The notes under the pieces are model-generated. The model saw only the letters and a list, made by a program, of their open reading frames with translations. It ran no database searches and was not told the origin of the DNA. Shown one piece after another: positions 1 through 8,090 of a DNA stretch of 64,000 nucleotides (its first letter is position 1; each line of letters opens with the position of its first letter). The DNA comes from Labilibacter sediminis (GTDB taxonomy: Bacteria > Bacteroidota > Bacteroidia > Bacteroidales > Marinilabiliaceae): assembly GCF_005877885.1 (NCBI RefSeq), contig NZ_VCHY01000004.1, forward strand, positions 1-64,000, written 5' to 3'. The position numbers were made by a program, and so were the translations under genes.

Positions 1-161
1 ATTATGAACAATCGGGAAGAGCGGGTTGGCATTCTCCTCGACTAGACTTTTTTGCTTCCTTTTTGTGGCAATGACAATTATTGCGATAAGTGAGAACAGT
101 GCCAAGCTTGCTTGAGCAATGTTGAACGAAGCAATAATCTTTAAAAAAAAGGAAGTAGGGT

Positions 162-209
162 ATGGGACAAAGTCCCATTCTTAAGAAATTCATGAAATGA
201 ATTTCTTAA
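162..209. repeat. Two adjacent perfect hairpins ahead of the DUF1080 gene
   Basis: The first stem is ATGGGAC/GTCCCAT at 162-178 with a 3-base loop. The second is a 13 bp perfect stem at 181-209 (TTAAGAAATTCAT pairing with its complement, loop GAA). They lie between the left-edge sequence and the DUF1080 start at 247. They could terminate an upstream unit or structure the leader. Neither is followed by a clear T-run, so the role is not known. Confidence 0.5.
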
Positions 210-246
210 CTAAACGACATTGATATTGCCGGTTAAAAACTTAAAT

Positions 247-975
247 ATGAAAAACATAAAAATATACGGCTTGTTATTTTTTATTTTTTGTGCAATAATG
301 GTATATGTATCAGTATCAAATGATTCAGCAAGAGGTCAAGAGGTATCGGAACATGAATGGATTTCTCTTTTTGATGGAAAAACCCTTAATGGATGGAAAA
401 GATATAACGCTGATACTACCGGTACAATATGGAAGGTAGAGGAAGGTGCTATTCATTGTTCTAAGCCGGTTAACAAAAATATTAATGGAGGAAAATCTCT
501 GATTACACTTGAGCATTTTAAAAATTTTGAACTTGAGTTAGAATGGAAGATTGAAAGAGGGGGTAATAGTGGGATATTTTATCATGTTATAGAAGACACG
601 AAACTATCTCGAGCTTTTGCTTCGGGTCCGGAGTATCAAATAATTGATGCCGAAAATTGGAAGGAGCCGTTGTCTAATAATCGTAAAACAGCAGGCTGTT
701 ATGATATGTTTGCAGCAAATCAAAAGACTGAATTGTATCCTCCCGGTCAATGGAATTCCAGCAGAATTAAATATTATAATGGTAATGTTCAGCATTGGTT
801 AAATGGCGTAAAAGTGCTGGAGTTTACCGAAAAAAGTGAAGAGTGGTATCAAAACTATAAGAAAAGTAAGTGGGTTGATTTTCCATTTTGGTGTTCAGAA
901 AAAAAAGGAGCCATAGGTTTACAATTTGAAGGCCGTCCTACCTGGTTTAAAAGTATTCGTATTAGGCATATATAA
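247..975 (+). CDS. DUF1080 / 3-keto-disaccharide hydrolase-domain secreted protein
   Basis: A protein of about 242 residues with an N-terminal hydrophobic signal segment, followed by a single DUF1080 domain. Seen: WISLFDGKTLNGW, GGNSGIFYHV, GPEYQIID, a WLNG turn and the closing GRPTWFKSIRIR strand, all typical of this concanavalin-like jelly-roll family. Some members hydrolyse 3-keto-glycosides in polysaccharide-degrading Bacteroidota; activity here is inferred from the family. A TTG in frame at 220 would add nine residues, but the ATG at 247 gives a proper signal peptide. It is monocistronic, about 275 bases ahead of the next gene, with no clear promoter motif of the kind found downstream. 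Confidence 0.85.
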   Translation: MKNIKIYGLLFFIFCAIMVYVSVSNDSARGQEVSEHEWISLFDGKTLNGWKRYNADTTGTIWKVEEGAIHCSKPVNKNINGGKSLITLEHFKNFELELEWKIERGGNSGIFYHVIEDTKLSRAFASGPEYQIIDAENWKEPLSNNRKTAGCYDMFAANQKTELYPPGQWNSSRIKYYNGNVQHWLNGVKVLEFTEKSEEWYQNYKKSKWVDFPFWCSEKKGAIGLQFEGRPTWFKSIRIRHI

Positions 976-1128
976 ATTTTTTAAGATGTTTTCTTTAGCA
1001 ATATTTAAGAAAGTGTGGAATACTATTTTCTAAAAAGAACTTTAGTACATTAATATTTCGGTAGTTATCGATATTGGGGTTTGGGTAAAAGTATTGTGGA
1101 AATAATATTAAAAAAAAATTAAAATAGG

Positions 1129-1156
1129 AGTAGGGTTGTAGATGTGTAATAATGTT
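1129..1156 (+). promoter_or_regulatory. Predicted ECF-sigma promoter, copy 1
   Basis: GAGTAGGG ends at 1135, then 17 bases, then TGTT at 1153-1156. This matches the GTAGGG-N17-TGTT pattern seen at six other intergenic sites in the window. It lies about 95 bases ahead of the T9SS protein gene at 1251. It differs from the others by A instead of G before GTAGGG. Confidence 0.65.
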
Positions 1157-1250
1157 TTGTATTAAAGGACAACTATAATCAATAAAATTATTGAAGGTAT
1201 GTTGACTTTTGAAATACAAGTAATACCTATTTTTAATTTAAATAAATAAG

Positions 1251-2567
1251 ATGATGAAAATTCTACTTCTTAAAAATGTAATTAAAAGCATTTTCTTAAC
1301 TGTTGTTATTGCTTGCTTAAGTCAAACAACAATAAATGCTCAAAATTTAATCTCCAATGGAGATTTTGAACTTCATACACCCGCGGATAATACATATTCT
1401 GAATTTTCAGCAATATTTAATGATTGGGATATGGATATCACTGATAATAATAGAAATAATACCCGGGATGTAAGGTATTCTCCAGATGGAGGTATTAGTA
1501 GTTCTAAAGCAGCTATTATTTTTTCTAAAAGTGGTAACACTAAAGGAAAGCTTTGGCAAGTTGTTAATGGTATTGACAGTAGTAAAACATATGTTTATTC
1601 GGTATATATTAAGGCTGGCAATGCAGCTACAGAAGGTGAACCGTTTACATTACTTTGTAATGCACTAAATGAGGGCGTTAATAACGGGAATAAGAACATT
1701 GTTTCAAATGGTACCAGCGAATATGTAAGGTATGGATTTCCTGTAATAATAAACGCTAAATATGATGCTATTAAAGCTCAAATTCAATGTAATCCTGGAG
1801 GTGATGTCAATACTCAGTTTTATATTGATAACGCTAGTTTGGTTGAAACTTCTGAATTTGTGAATCTCGATTTTGAAGAAGGTGTTGATTATGTTTGGCG
1901 AAAAACACTTAAAGGTACAGCAAGCGTTACCAACGAAGGGGTAGAAGTAAATAGTGGAAGTAATGCTGCTAATCTTGCTATTATGGCGGATGGTGACTCA
2001 GCTCTTATTCACAATGATATACGTGTCCCTATTAGCAACGGAAAAATGTACACTGTTTCTGCAATGGCAAAAGTGTTGACTGATAATGGAGATTTAGATA
2101 GCATTAATGTAATCACCAAAACATATACTGAGGATCATGACCTTGCAAATACAACAAGAAGTAAGTATGATATTTCTGCATTATACGAAAGTTATTCTCA
2201 CACATGTATTCCTGATGTCAATGAAAAGTATATGACCATTCAAGTTTTAGCATACAGCCAAGTTGGTAATTATATAATTGATGATGTTGAAGTTGTGGAA
2301 GAAATTGCTAATTCTGTAGGGGATAAAATAGAAACGAATGATTTAAAAATTTACCCTAATCCAACTACTAATATTATCACTGTTGATTATACAAAAGGAA
2401 ATAAAGCTTCGATAAAAATATATGATACAACAGGTAAAGTTGTTGTATCAAAGGTTAATCTTCAACCTAATAATCAGGTTGATTTAAGTGCACTTTCAAA
2501 AGGAGTGTATATTGTTGAGTTAGTTACAGATGTACAAACCAGTATATCAAAGGTGATTAAAAAATAA
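1251..2567 (+). CDS. T9SS-sorted two-module carbohydrate-binding-like protein
   Basis: 438 residues. A signal peptide ends near NAQ (residue 31). Two jelly-roll-like modules follow. The first opens with NLISNGDFE, a start typical of CBM4/9-like and galactose-binding folds, and ends FYIDNASLVE. The second opens FVNLDFEEGVDYVWRK and ends YIIDDVEVVEE. The last ~75 residues (KIYPNP... to GVYIVEL...KVIKK) are a type A T9SS sorting domain, so the protein is probably exported by T9SS and surface-anchored or released. No catalytic motif is recognised; a glycan-binding role is inferred. It is a paralogue of the next gene. ATG codons at 1251 and 1254 are both possible starts. Confidence 0.8.
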   Translation: MMKILLLKNVIKSIFLTVVIACLSQTTINAQNLISNGDFELHTPADNTYSEFSAIFNDWDMDITDNNRNNTRDVRYSPDGGISSSKAAIIFSKSGNTKGKLWQVVNGIDSSKTYVYSVYIKAGNAATEGEPFTLLCNALNEGVNNGNKNIVSNGTSEYVRYGFPVIINAKYDAIKAQIQCNPGGDVNTQFYIDNASLVETSEFVNLDFEEGVDYVWRKTLKGTASVTNEGVEVNSGSNAANLAIMADGDSALIHNDIRVPISNGKMYTVSAMAKVLTDNGDLDSINVITKTYTEDHDLANTTRSKYDISALYESYSHTCIPDVNEKYMTIQVLAYSQVGNYIIDDVEVVEEIANSVGDKIETNDLKIYPNPTTNIITVDYTKGNKASIKIYDTTGKVVVSKVNLQPNNQVDLSALSKGVYIVELVTDVQTSISKVIKK

Positions 2568-2591
2568 TTTTACGATTTCAATTTTATATTC

Positions 2592-2613
2592 AAAAGCCCC
2601 GTTTGGGGCTTTT
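2592..2613 (+). terminator. Rho-independent-type terminator
   Basis: Stem AAAAGCCCC, loop GTTT, then GGGGCTTTT, placed 25 bases after the stop of the first T9SS gene. It is almost the same as the terminator after its paralogue, which fits duplication of the whole unit. Confidence 0.85.
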
Positions 2614-2836
2614 CGTGTTTTAAGTAGGAATATTTTAGTGTATAGTTAGGTAAAGACCAAACTTTCATATTCTCGTCGTTCTGTCTATGAAATGCATCTT
2701 CTTAAGTTTTCATTGTAAAAATTTAAAAAGAGTATTTATTAAAAAAGGATTGTGTGCATTGTAATATTTTAAAATTTACCTGTTGGTTCATAATGAGGTA
2801 TTAGTTAAATAAAATATTAAAATATGTAAAAAAAAA

Positions 2837-2864
2837 GGTAGGGTTGTTAAAAGTTTTTTGTGTT
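2837..2864 (+). promoter_or_regulatory. Predicted ECF-sigma promoter, copy 2
   Basis: GGTAGGG at 2837-2843, 17 bases, TGTT at 2861-2864, about 98 bases ahead of the start at 2962. Similarity to the site at 4602 extends upstream as an A-rich tract (AATATTAAAA...GTAAAAAA), suggesting duplicated promoters. Confidence 0.75.
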
Positions 2865-2961
2865 TAATAATTATAGAATGATCTAACGGATTGAGTTTTA
2901 TTTCGTAAAGGCCATTCTTTTATCAAATTGATTAAAATAATTTAAAAATTAAACACTAGTT

Positions 2962-4329
2962 ATGAAAAACAGAATTCTACCAGTAGCTATTTTAAAGCAG
3001 GTATTTCGCTTGCTTATTGTTTCCGTATTATTTGCTAGTTCAGCAGTAACTTTAAATGCACAAAACTTATTAAAAAATGGAGGTTTTGAATCATATTCGT
3101 TTCTTGCCGGCTCCAATACTAATGTAAATTTTGATCATTGGACTTTTGATGTACCTGATGATTCAAGAAATGGTAAGCAAAATTTGCGCATAAAAACTGC
3201 ATTTGTATGCCAAGGAGAAACAACGGCAAAAGTTCTGTCAAATGGAAGTAAGGGAAAGCTTAATCAAGTAGTGACAGAAATAGATTCAGCACAAACTTAT
3301 TTGCTTTCCGTATATGTTAAGCCTGGTACAATTACAGTTGACGAAGAAGTTGTAGCAAGCTATGACAATGTAGATTTTCATTTAAAGGCAAGAGCTCAAA
3401 AAGATGGTGTTTCTATGGGGTTATGGAAAAAAGAAGTTTATACAACAAGTACTACAAGCGACCCATATATTAGATATGGCTATCCATTGTTTTTTAATGA
3501 AGATTGCAATGAAATTGATGTGCAGTTAACTTTTAATCAGGCAAGAGAATCAGATGGTACAACAAAAATTGTTGGGGAGTTTGCTGTTGATAGTGCCATG
3601 TTAGTGCCAGTAACAGAATTTATTAATTTGGATTTTGAGGAAGGAATAGATTATGTGTGGAGAAAAACTTTGACAGGTACTGCAACCTGTTCAAATGAAA
3701 CAGTTGAAATGAATGCAGGTGAAGTTGCAGCAAGGCTATCTTTAGCTGCTAACGAGGATACTGCTATCCTTAAAAACCAAATAAGAATACCTGTTACCTT
3801 TGGAATGGATTATACCATTTCTGCTATGGCTAAAACATTAATTGATAATGGAGATGCAGATAGTTTAAAAATTGTATCAAAGACTTATAATGGTGATCAC
3901 GATTTAGTAGTTTCGCAAGGCACTCGTTATGATATAAACAGCACTTTTACCAGTTACTCACATATTGCAACACCAACAGCTGATACAAAATACATGGCTT
4001 TTGAGATTGAAGTATGGAATCAGGCAGGAAATTATATTATTGATGATGTTACTGTGGTTGAGAGTATTTCTACTGATGTTAAAAATATAGCAAGTGATAA
4101 TGATTTAAGAATTTATCCTAACCCGGCCACAGATGCAATAAACATTAATTACACTAAAGGAAATAAAGCTTCATTAAAAATATTTGATACTACTGGTAAG
4201 GTTGTTGTATCAAAGGTTAATGTTCAACCTAATGATCAGGTTGAATTAAGCGGACTTTCGAACGGTGTGTATATTGTTGAGTTGGTTACAGAAATTCAAA
4301 CCAGCATTTCAAAAGTTATAAAAAAATAG
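2962..4329 (+). CDS. T9SS-sorted two-module carbohydrate-binding-like protein (paralogue)
   Basis: 455 residues with the same plan as the preceding gene: signal peptide ending NAQ, module 1 from NLLKNGGFESYSF, module 2 from FINLDFEEGIDYVWRK to YIIDDVTVVE, then a type A T9SS sorting domain (RIYPNPATDAININYTKG to KVIKK). The sorting domain is nearly identical between the two paralogues, while module 1 is much more diverged and longer here. That fits different ligands on a shared export tail. It has its own promoter and terminator and so is probably transcribed alone. No enzyme signature is seen. Confidence 0.8.
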   Translation: MKNRILPVAILKQVFRLLIVSVLFASSAVTLNAQNLLKNGGFESYSFLAGSNTNVNFDHWTFDVPDDSRNGKQNLRIKTAFVCQGETTAKVLSNGSKGKLNQVVTEIDSAQTYLLSVYVKPGTITVDEEVVASYDNVDFHLKARAQKDGVSMGLWKKEVYTTSTTSDPYIRYGYPLFFNEDCNEIDVQLTFNQARESDGTTKIVGEFAVDSAMLVPVTEFINLDFEEGIDYVWRKTLTGTATCSNETVEMNAGEVAARLSLAANEDTAILKNQIRIPVTFGMDYTISAMAKTLIDNGDADSLKIVSKTYNGDHDLVVSQGTRYDINSTFTSYSHIATPTADTKYMAFEIEVWNQAGNYIIDDVTVVESISTDVKNIASDNDLRIYPNPATDAININYTKGNKASLKIFDTTGKVVVSKVNVQPNDQVELSGLSNGVYIVELVTEIQTSISKVIKK

Positions 4330-4354
4330 TTTTAATATCTTCTTTATTATACTT

Positions 4355-4378
4355 AAAAGCCCCGTTAGGGGCTTTTTT
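4355..4378 (+). terminator. Rho-independent-type terminator
   Basis: Stem AAAAGCCCC, loop GTTA, GGGGCTTTT extended by further T residues, 25 bases after the stop of the second T9SS protein. Confidence 0.88.
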
Positions 4379-4601
4379 GTTTTAATAAACACTTATCGTG
4401 TATGCTTATGCATAAAACAGGTCTTTGGATTATAATCGCTCTATTTTAATAATGGTTTGATAAACTTTCAGTAAAAAACAATAGAACTAAAAAAAAGCAT
4501 TTACTAAAAGGGTTTACTAATTTGCAATACATTGAAATGTAGTTTATTAGGTGATTGTTTTGTTTTGGTTTGAAGAAAATATTAAAAAATGTAAAAAATA
4601 A

Positions 4602-4629
4602 GGTAGGGTAGTTAAATCTTTATTGTGTT
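4602..4629 (+). promoter_or_regulatory. Predicted ECF-sigma promoter, copy 3
   Basis: GGTAGGG at 4602-4608, 17 bases, TGTT at 4626-4629. The first susC start is about 219 bases downstream, so the predicted transcript has a long leader containing a short ORF and a hairpin. Confidence 0.75.
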
Positions 4630-4728
4630 TTACTTACAACAGGGGGATTAACTTTTGTTAATATATAAGGGATAGGAATGAAAAGATAAGGTGTTGGTAA
4701 TTGTAAGGAGGAATAGGAGGTAGTATAT

Positions 4729-4758
4729 ATGATTAAACGATTGAGTAATAATAAATGA
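4729..4758 (+). CDS. Possible 9-residue leader peptide
   Basis: ATG at 4729 opens MIKRLSNNK and a stop at 4756-4758. A GGAGG at 4716-4720 lies 8 bases ahead, which is unusual because other genes in this window lack Shine-Dalgarno sites. It sits in the susC leader upstream of a two-tier hairpin. A role in translation-coupled control of susC is only inferred. Confidence 0.3.
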   Translation: MIKRLSNNK

Positions 4759-4766
4759 AGTAGTAT

Positions 4767-4814
4767 AAGAGATACCATAACACATCAAGAAAATGTGTTG
4801 CATAAGTATCTCTT
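4767..4814 (+). promoter_or_regulatory. Two-tier leader hairpin ahead of susC 1
   Basis: Outer stem AAGAGATAC (4767-4775) pairs with GTATCTCTT (4806-4814). Inner stem AACACAT (4779-4785) pairs with ATGTGTT (4793-4799). It is not followed by a T-run and ends 33 bases before the susC ATG, so it looks more like a leader regulatory or stability structure than a terminator. Confidence 0.45.
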
Positions 4815-4847
4815 GTAGTAAATTAGAATAAACAAATAAACCAAAAC

Positions 4848-7800
4848 ATGAAAAAAAGTCGAGTGATTATGGAAAGTAGGATGCTCAAAACCCCAAAGGT
4901 TAGAAAAAATTGGGTTCTTGCATTATTCATGTCGGCTCTAATGATTTCGATGCAGAGTGTTACATTTAATGTAAGTGCATCTAATGATACTGGAGTTGAG
5001 TATAATATGCAAGACGGTAAAACAATTACAGGTGTTGTTCAGGACACGCAAGGTTTACCTCTTCCTGGTGTTACCGTTATGGTAAAGGGAACAAATATTG
5101 GTAATATAACAGATGTAAATGGTCAGTTTTCTATTGTGGTTCCTGAAGGGAAAGAAGTGTTGGTGTTTTCTTTTATTGGTATGAAGACCAAAGAGATAAC
5201 TTTAGCAGCAAAAACTCATTTAAAAATTATTTTAAAAGAAGAGTCGATTGGTCTTAACGAGGTAATTGCTGTGGGGTATGGTTCTCAGCGTAAATCAGAT
5301 TTAACAGGAGCTGTTGCTCGTATCGACCAAGATTTATTTGAAAACTCAGTTAAAACAAATGTTGCTGAAGGATTAAAAGGGTTAGCTTCAGGGGTACATG
5401 TAACGCAAGCATCTGCTCAGCCAGGTGGTGGTATGAATATTCGTATTCGTGGTATCTCTTCAATTAATGCCAGTTCACAACCGTTGTATGTTGTTGATGG
5501 TGTACCTATTGATAACACAGGTGAAAATACAGATGCTGGTGATGGACCTACAATCGATCCTTTATCGAATATTAATTCAGACGATATTGAATCCATTGAT
5601 ATATTAAAAGATGCATCAGCAACTGCTATTTATGGAGCAAGAGGATCCAATGGAGTTGTTATTGTAACTACCAAAAGAGGTAAAGAAGGTAAGGCAAGAT
5701 TATCAATTAATGTTTCTTCCGGAGTTCAAACTGTAGCAAAGAAGTTAGAAATGCTGGATGCACAAGAGTTCTTGCGCATGAAAAACCTGGCGGCTTATAA
5801 CGATAGTGTCTCAAATCCTACGGAAGATCCTATCAATTATTATTCAGAGGGTTATATTGATTCTGCAAGAACAGTGAACTGGCAGGATGAAATATTCCGA
5901 ACCAGTACTTTCCATAATGCTCAGGCTTCGTTATCCGGAGGTGAGAATGGTACGGCGTATTTTCTTTCTTTAGGAAATACCATTAATAATGGAGTTATTG
6001 AAAACTCAAAATTTGAAAGAACTTCCTTAAGAGTTAACCTAAGTAAAAAGATAAATAAAAAGCTCGAAATAGGTCAAAATTTAAGTTTTAGTTATATCGA
6101 ATCTGATGTTATTAGAACAGAAACTGATAATATGTCAGGACCGGCAGCTAGTGTTATCTTTTCAGCACTAAGGTATTCTCCTGTACGTGGAGACTCATTT
6201 GATGCAGATGGAAATTTTGTTGGCGATGGTGATAATGCAAACCTTGACAGTCCGGATGCTTTAGTTAACGACGTTACTAATGTAGTTGAAAAACAAAGGT
6301 TAAATGGTAATATTTATCTATCCTATAAATTACTACCTAAACTTACCTTTAAAACAACACTGGGGTACGATTTTTCAAATAGTGTAGGTAGTCTGTATTC
6401 TCCGCGTACAACGCGTAAAGGAAGAGAACTTAATGGTATTGCAAAAATCAGTATCAAGAGAAATAAGCGTATAACAAGTGCTACTTCATTACGTTACTCT
6501 CCTAATATTGGAAAAAACAACAAACTAAATATTTTAGGAGTATATGAGGTCAATCAAAATGAATACAATAGTAATTTTCAGGAAGGAACTGGCTTTTTTA
6601 CAGACGCACTAAGAGAGCATAATATTCAAATGGCTGAAAATCCTGGAACTCCGATTAATAGTAAAAGAGAAACAGCCTTAATTTCTTACTTATCCAGAGT
6701 TAACTATTCGTATAAAGGAAAATATCTTTTAACTGCTTCAGGCCGTTACGATGGATCTTCTCAGTTAACTAAAAACAGATGGGCCTTTTTCCCTTCTGCA
6801 TCAGTTGCCTGGAGGATATCTCAGGAAAGCTTTTTAAAGAATGTGGAGGCACTTTCTAATTTAAAATTACGTGTTAGTTATGGTGTTGCGGGTAATCAGG
6901 ATATTCCATCGTACTCAACCTTTTCAACATATTCAACTAATTATTACGCTTTTGGTGAAGATGGAGGAAGTACTGCTATTGGAGCACACCAATCCTCTTT
7001 ACATAATCCAGACTTGAAGTGGGAAATTAAAAAGCAATTAAACTTAGGTGTTGATTTTGGATTGATTAATGGACGTATATCAGGTTCTGTAGAGTACTAT
7101 AATGATAGAACAGACGACCTTCTTTTTCAACGAGATGTTGCAACCAGTTCAGGATTTAATAATACTTGGGTAAACCTGGGAGCTATTGAAAATACAGGTT
7201 GGGAATTTGCAATTACTACATTTAATATTGAGCAAAGTAACTTTAGGTGGAAAACATCTTTTAACTTGTCTATCCCTCGTAACAAGGTATTAGATTTAGG
7301 AGGTGATGACAATATAAGAGTTGGACTTTCTACTACAAGTATTAAGAATTCTCAAATTCTTCAGGTTGGTAAACCTTTAGGACAGTTCTGGGGCTATGTT
7401 ATTGATGGCATCGCTAAGCCGGGGCAAAATGGTCAGCCTGATGATGATGTATCATTAACTTATAGTGGTAATCAGTTTGGGGATTATTTAAGAAGAGATA
7501 TTAGCGGTCCTGATGGAGTACCTGATGGAGTTATTGATGATTACGATAAAGTAATAATAGGTAATGCATTCCCTAAGTTTTATGGAAGTATATCTAATAC
7601 ATTTACCTACAAGAATTTAGAATTATCATTCTTGTTTACAGGTAATTATGGTAATGATATTATGAATGTAAATAAGGTAAAAATTGAGTGGTCGAAGATG
7701 TCAGGAAACCAGCTGGCTACAATATTGGATGCATACGATCCGGTAACAAATCCTAATGGTGAAATTCGTCAGGTAAGAGCCAATACTTATGGAACTATTG

Positions 7801-8072
7801 GTGAAGATACTGATACCCGCTTAATTGAAGACGGATCATACTTAAGGTTAGATAATGTGGTGTTGAGTTATAGAATGCCATTCCTTAAAAAGATTAATAT
7901 ACATAATGCTGTATTTTCATTTACGGCTACAAACTTGTTTGTATTAACTAATTACTCAGGATTTGATCCGGAAGTTGATGCCAGATCTTCAGGCGCTTCC
8001 ATTATTGGTCACGACCAATTTGGTTATCCTAAAAACAGGTCTTACTTGTTAGGGTTAAGATTTGATATTTAA
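4848..8072 (+). CDS. susC: SusC-family TonB-dependent outer-membrane transporter (pair 1)
   Basis: 1074 residues. A long N-terminal stretch precedes a hydrophobic signal segment (about 21-42). A carboxypeptidase-regulatory-like domain follows (ITGVVQDTQGLPLPGVTVMVKG, about 60-135), then a TonB-dependent plug with VDGVPI and SIDILKDASATAIYGARGS, then a long beta-barrel ending in an aromatic-rich C-terminus (LLGLRFDI). There is no STN domain, so it is probably a pure importer of oligosaccharides rather than a signalling receptor. It is followed after 18 bases by its SusD partner. The start at 4848 keeps a 20-residue extension; an in-frame ATG at 4869 is an alternative. Confidence 0.95.
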   Translation: MKKSRVIMESRMLKTPKVRKNWVLALFMSALMISMQSVTFNVSASNDTGVEYNMQDGKTITGVVQDTQGLPLPGVTVMVKGTNIGNITDVNGQFSIVVPEGKEVLVFSFIGMKTKEITLAAKTHLKIILKEESIGLNEVIAVGYGSQRKSDLTGAVARIDQDLFENSVKTNVAEGLKGLASGVHVTQASAQPGGGMNIRIRGISSINASSQPLYVVDGVPIDNTGENTDAGDGPTIDPLSNINSDDIESIDILKDASATAIYGARGSNGVVIVTTKRGKEGKARLSINVSSGVQTVAKKLEMLDAQEFLRMKNLAAYNDSVSNPTEDPINYYSEGYIDSARTVNWQDEIFRTSTFHNAQASLSGGENGTAYFLSLGNTINNGVIENSKFERTSLRVNLSKKINKKLEIGQNLSFSYIESDVIRTETDNMSGPAASVIFSALRYSPVRGDSFDADGNFVGDGDNANLDSPDALVNDVTNVVEKQRLNGNIYLSYKLLPKLTFKTTLGYDFSNSVGSLYSPRTTRKGRELNGIAKISIKRNKRITSATSLRYSPNIGKNNKLNILGVYEVNQNEYNSNFQEGTGFFTDALREHNIQMAENPGTPINSKRETALISYLSRVNYSYKGKYLLTASGRYDGSSQLTKNRWAFFPSASVAWRISQESFLKNVEALSNLKLRVSYGVAGNQDIPSYSTFSTYSTNYYAFGEDGGSTAIGAHQSSLHNPDLKWEIKKQLNLGVDFGLINGRISGSVEYYNDRTDDLLFQRDVATSSGFNNTWVNLGAIENTGWEFAITTFNIEQSNFRWKTSFNLSIPRNKVLDLGGDDNIRVGLSTTSIKNSQILQVGKPLGQFWGYVIDGIAKPGQNGQPDDDVSLTYSGNQFGDYLRRDISGPDGVPDGVIDDYDKVIIGNAFPKFYGSISNTFTYKNLELSFLFTGNYGNDIMNVNKVKIEWSKMSGNQLATILDAYDPVTNPNGEIRQVRANTYGTIGEDTDTRLIEDGSYLRLDNVVLSYRMPFLKKINIHNAVFSFTATNLFVLTNYSGFDPEVDARSSGASIIGHDQFGYPKNRSYLLGLRFDI

Positions 8073-8090
8073 TATAATACGATAGAAATT

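Noticed and set aside
155-181. GTAGGG ahead of the DUF1080 gene
   Set aside because: At the required 17-base spacing the downstream box reads TTCT instead of TGTT, and the spacer is itself a hairpin. Not counted as a sigma site.
2-193. Minus-strand open frame of 63 residues at the left edge
   Set aside because: Composition is unlike a protein, it overlaps two perfect hairpins, and its start lies in a palindrome. It is more likely intergenic repeat-like sequence.
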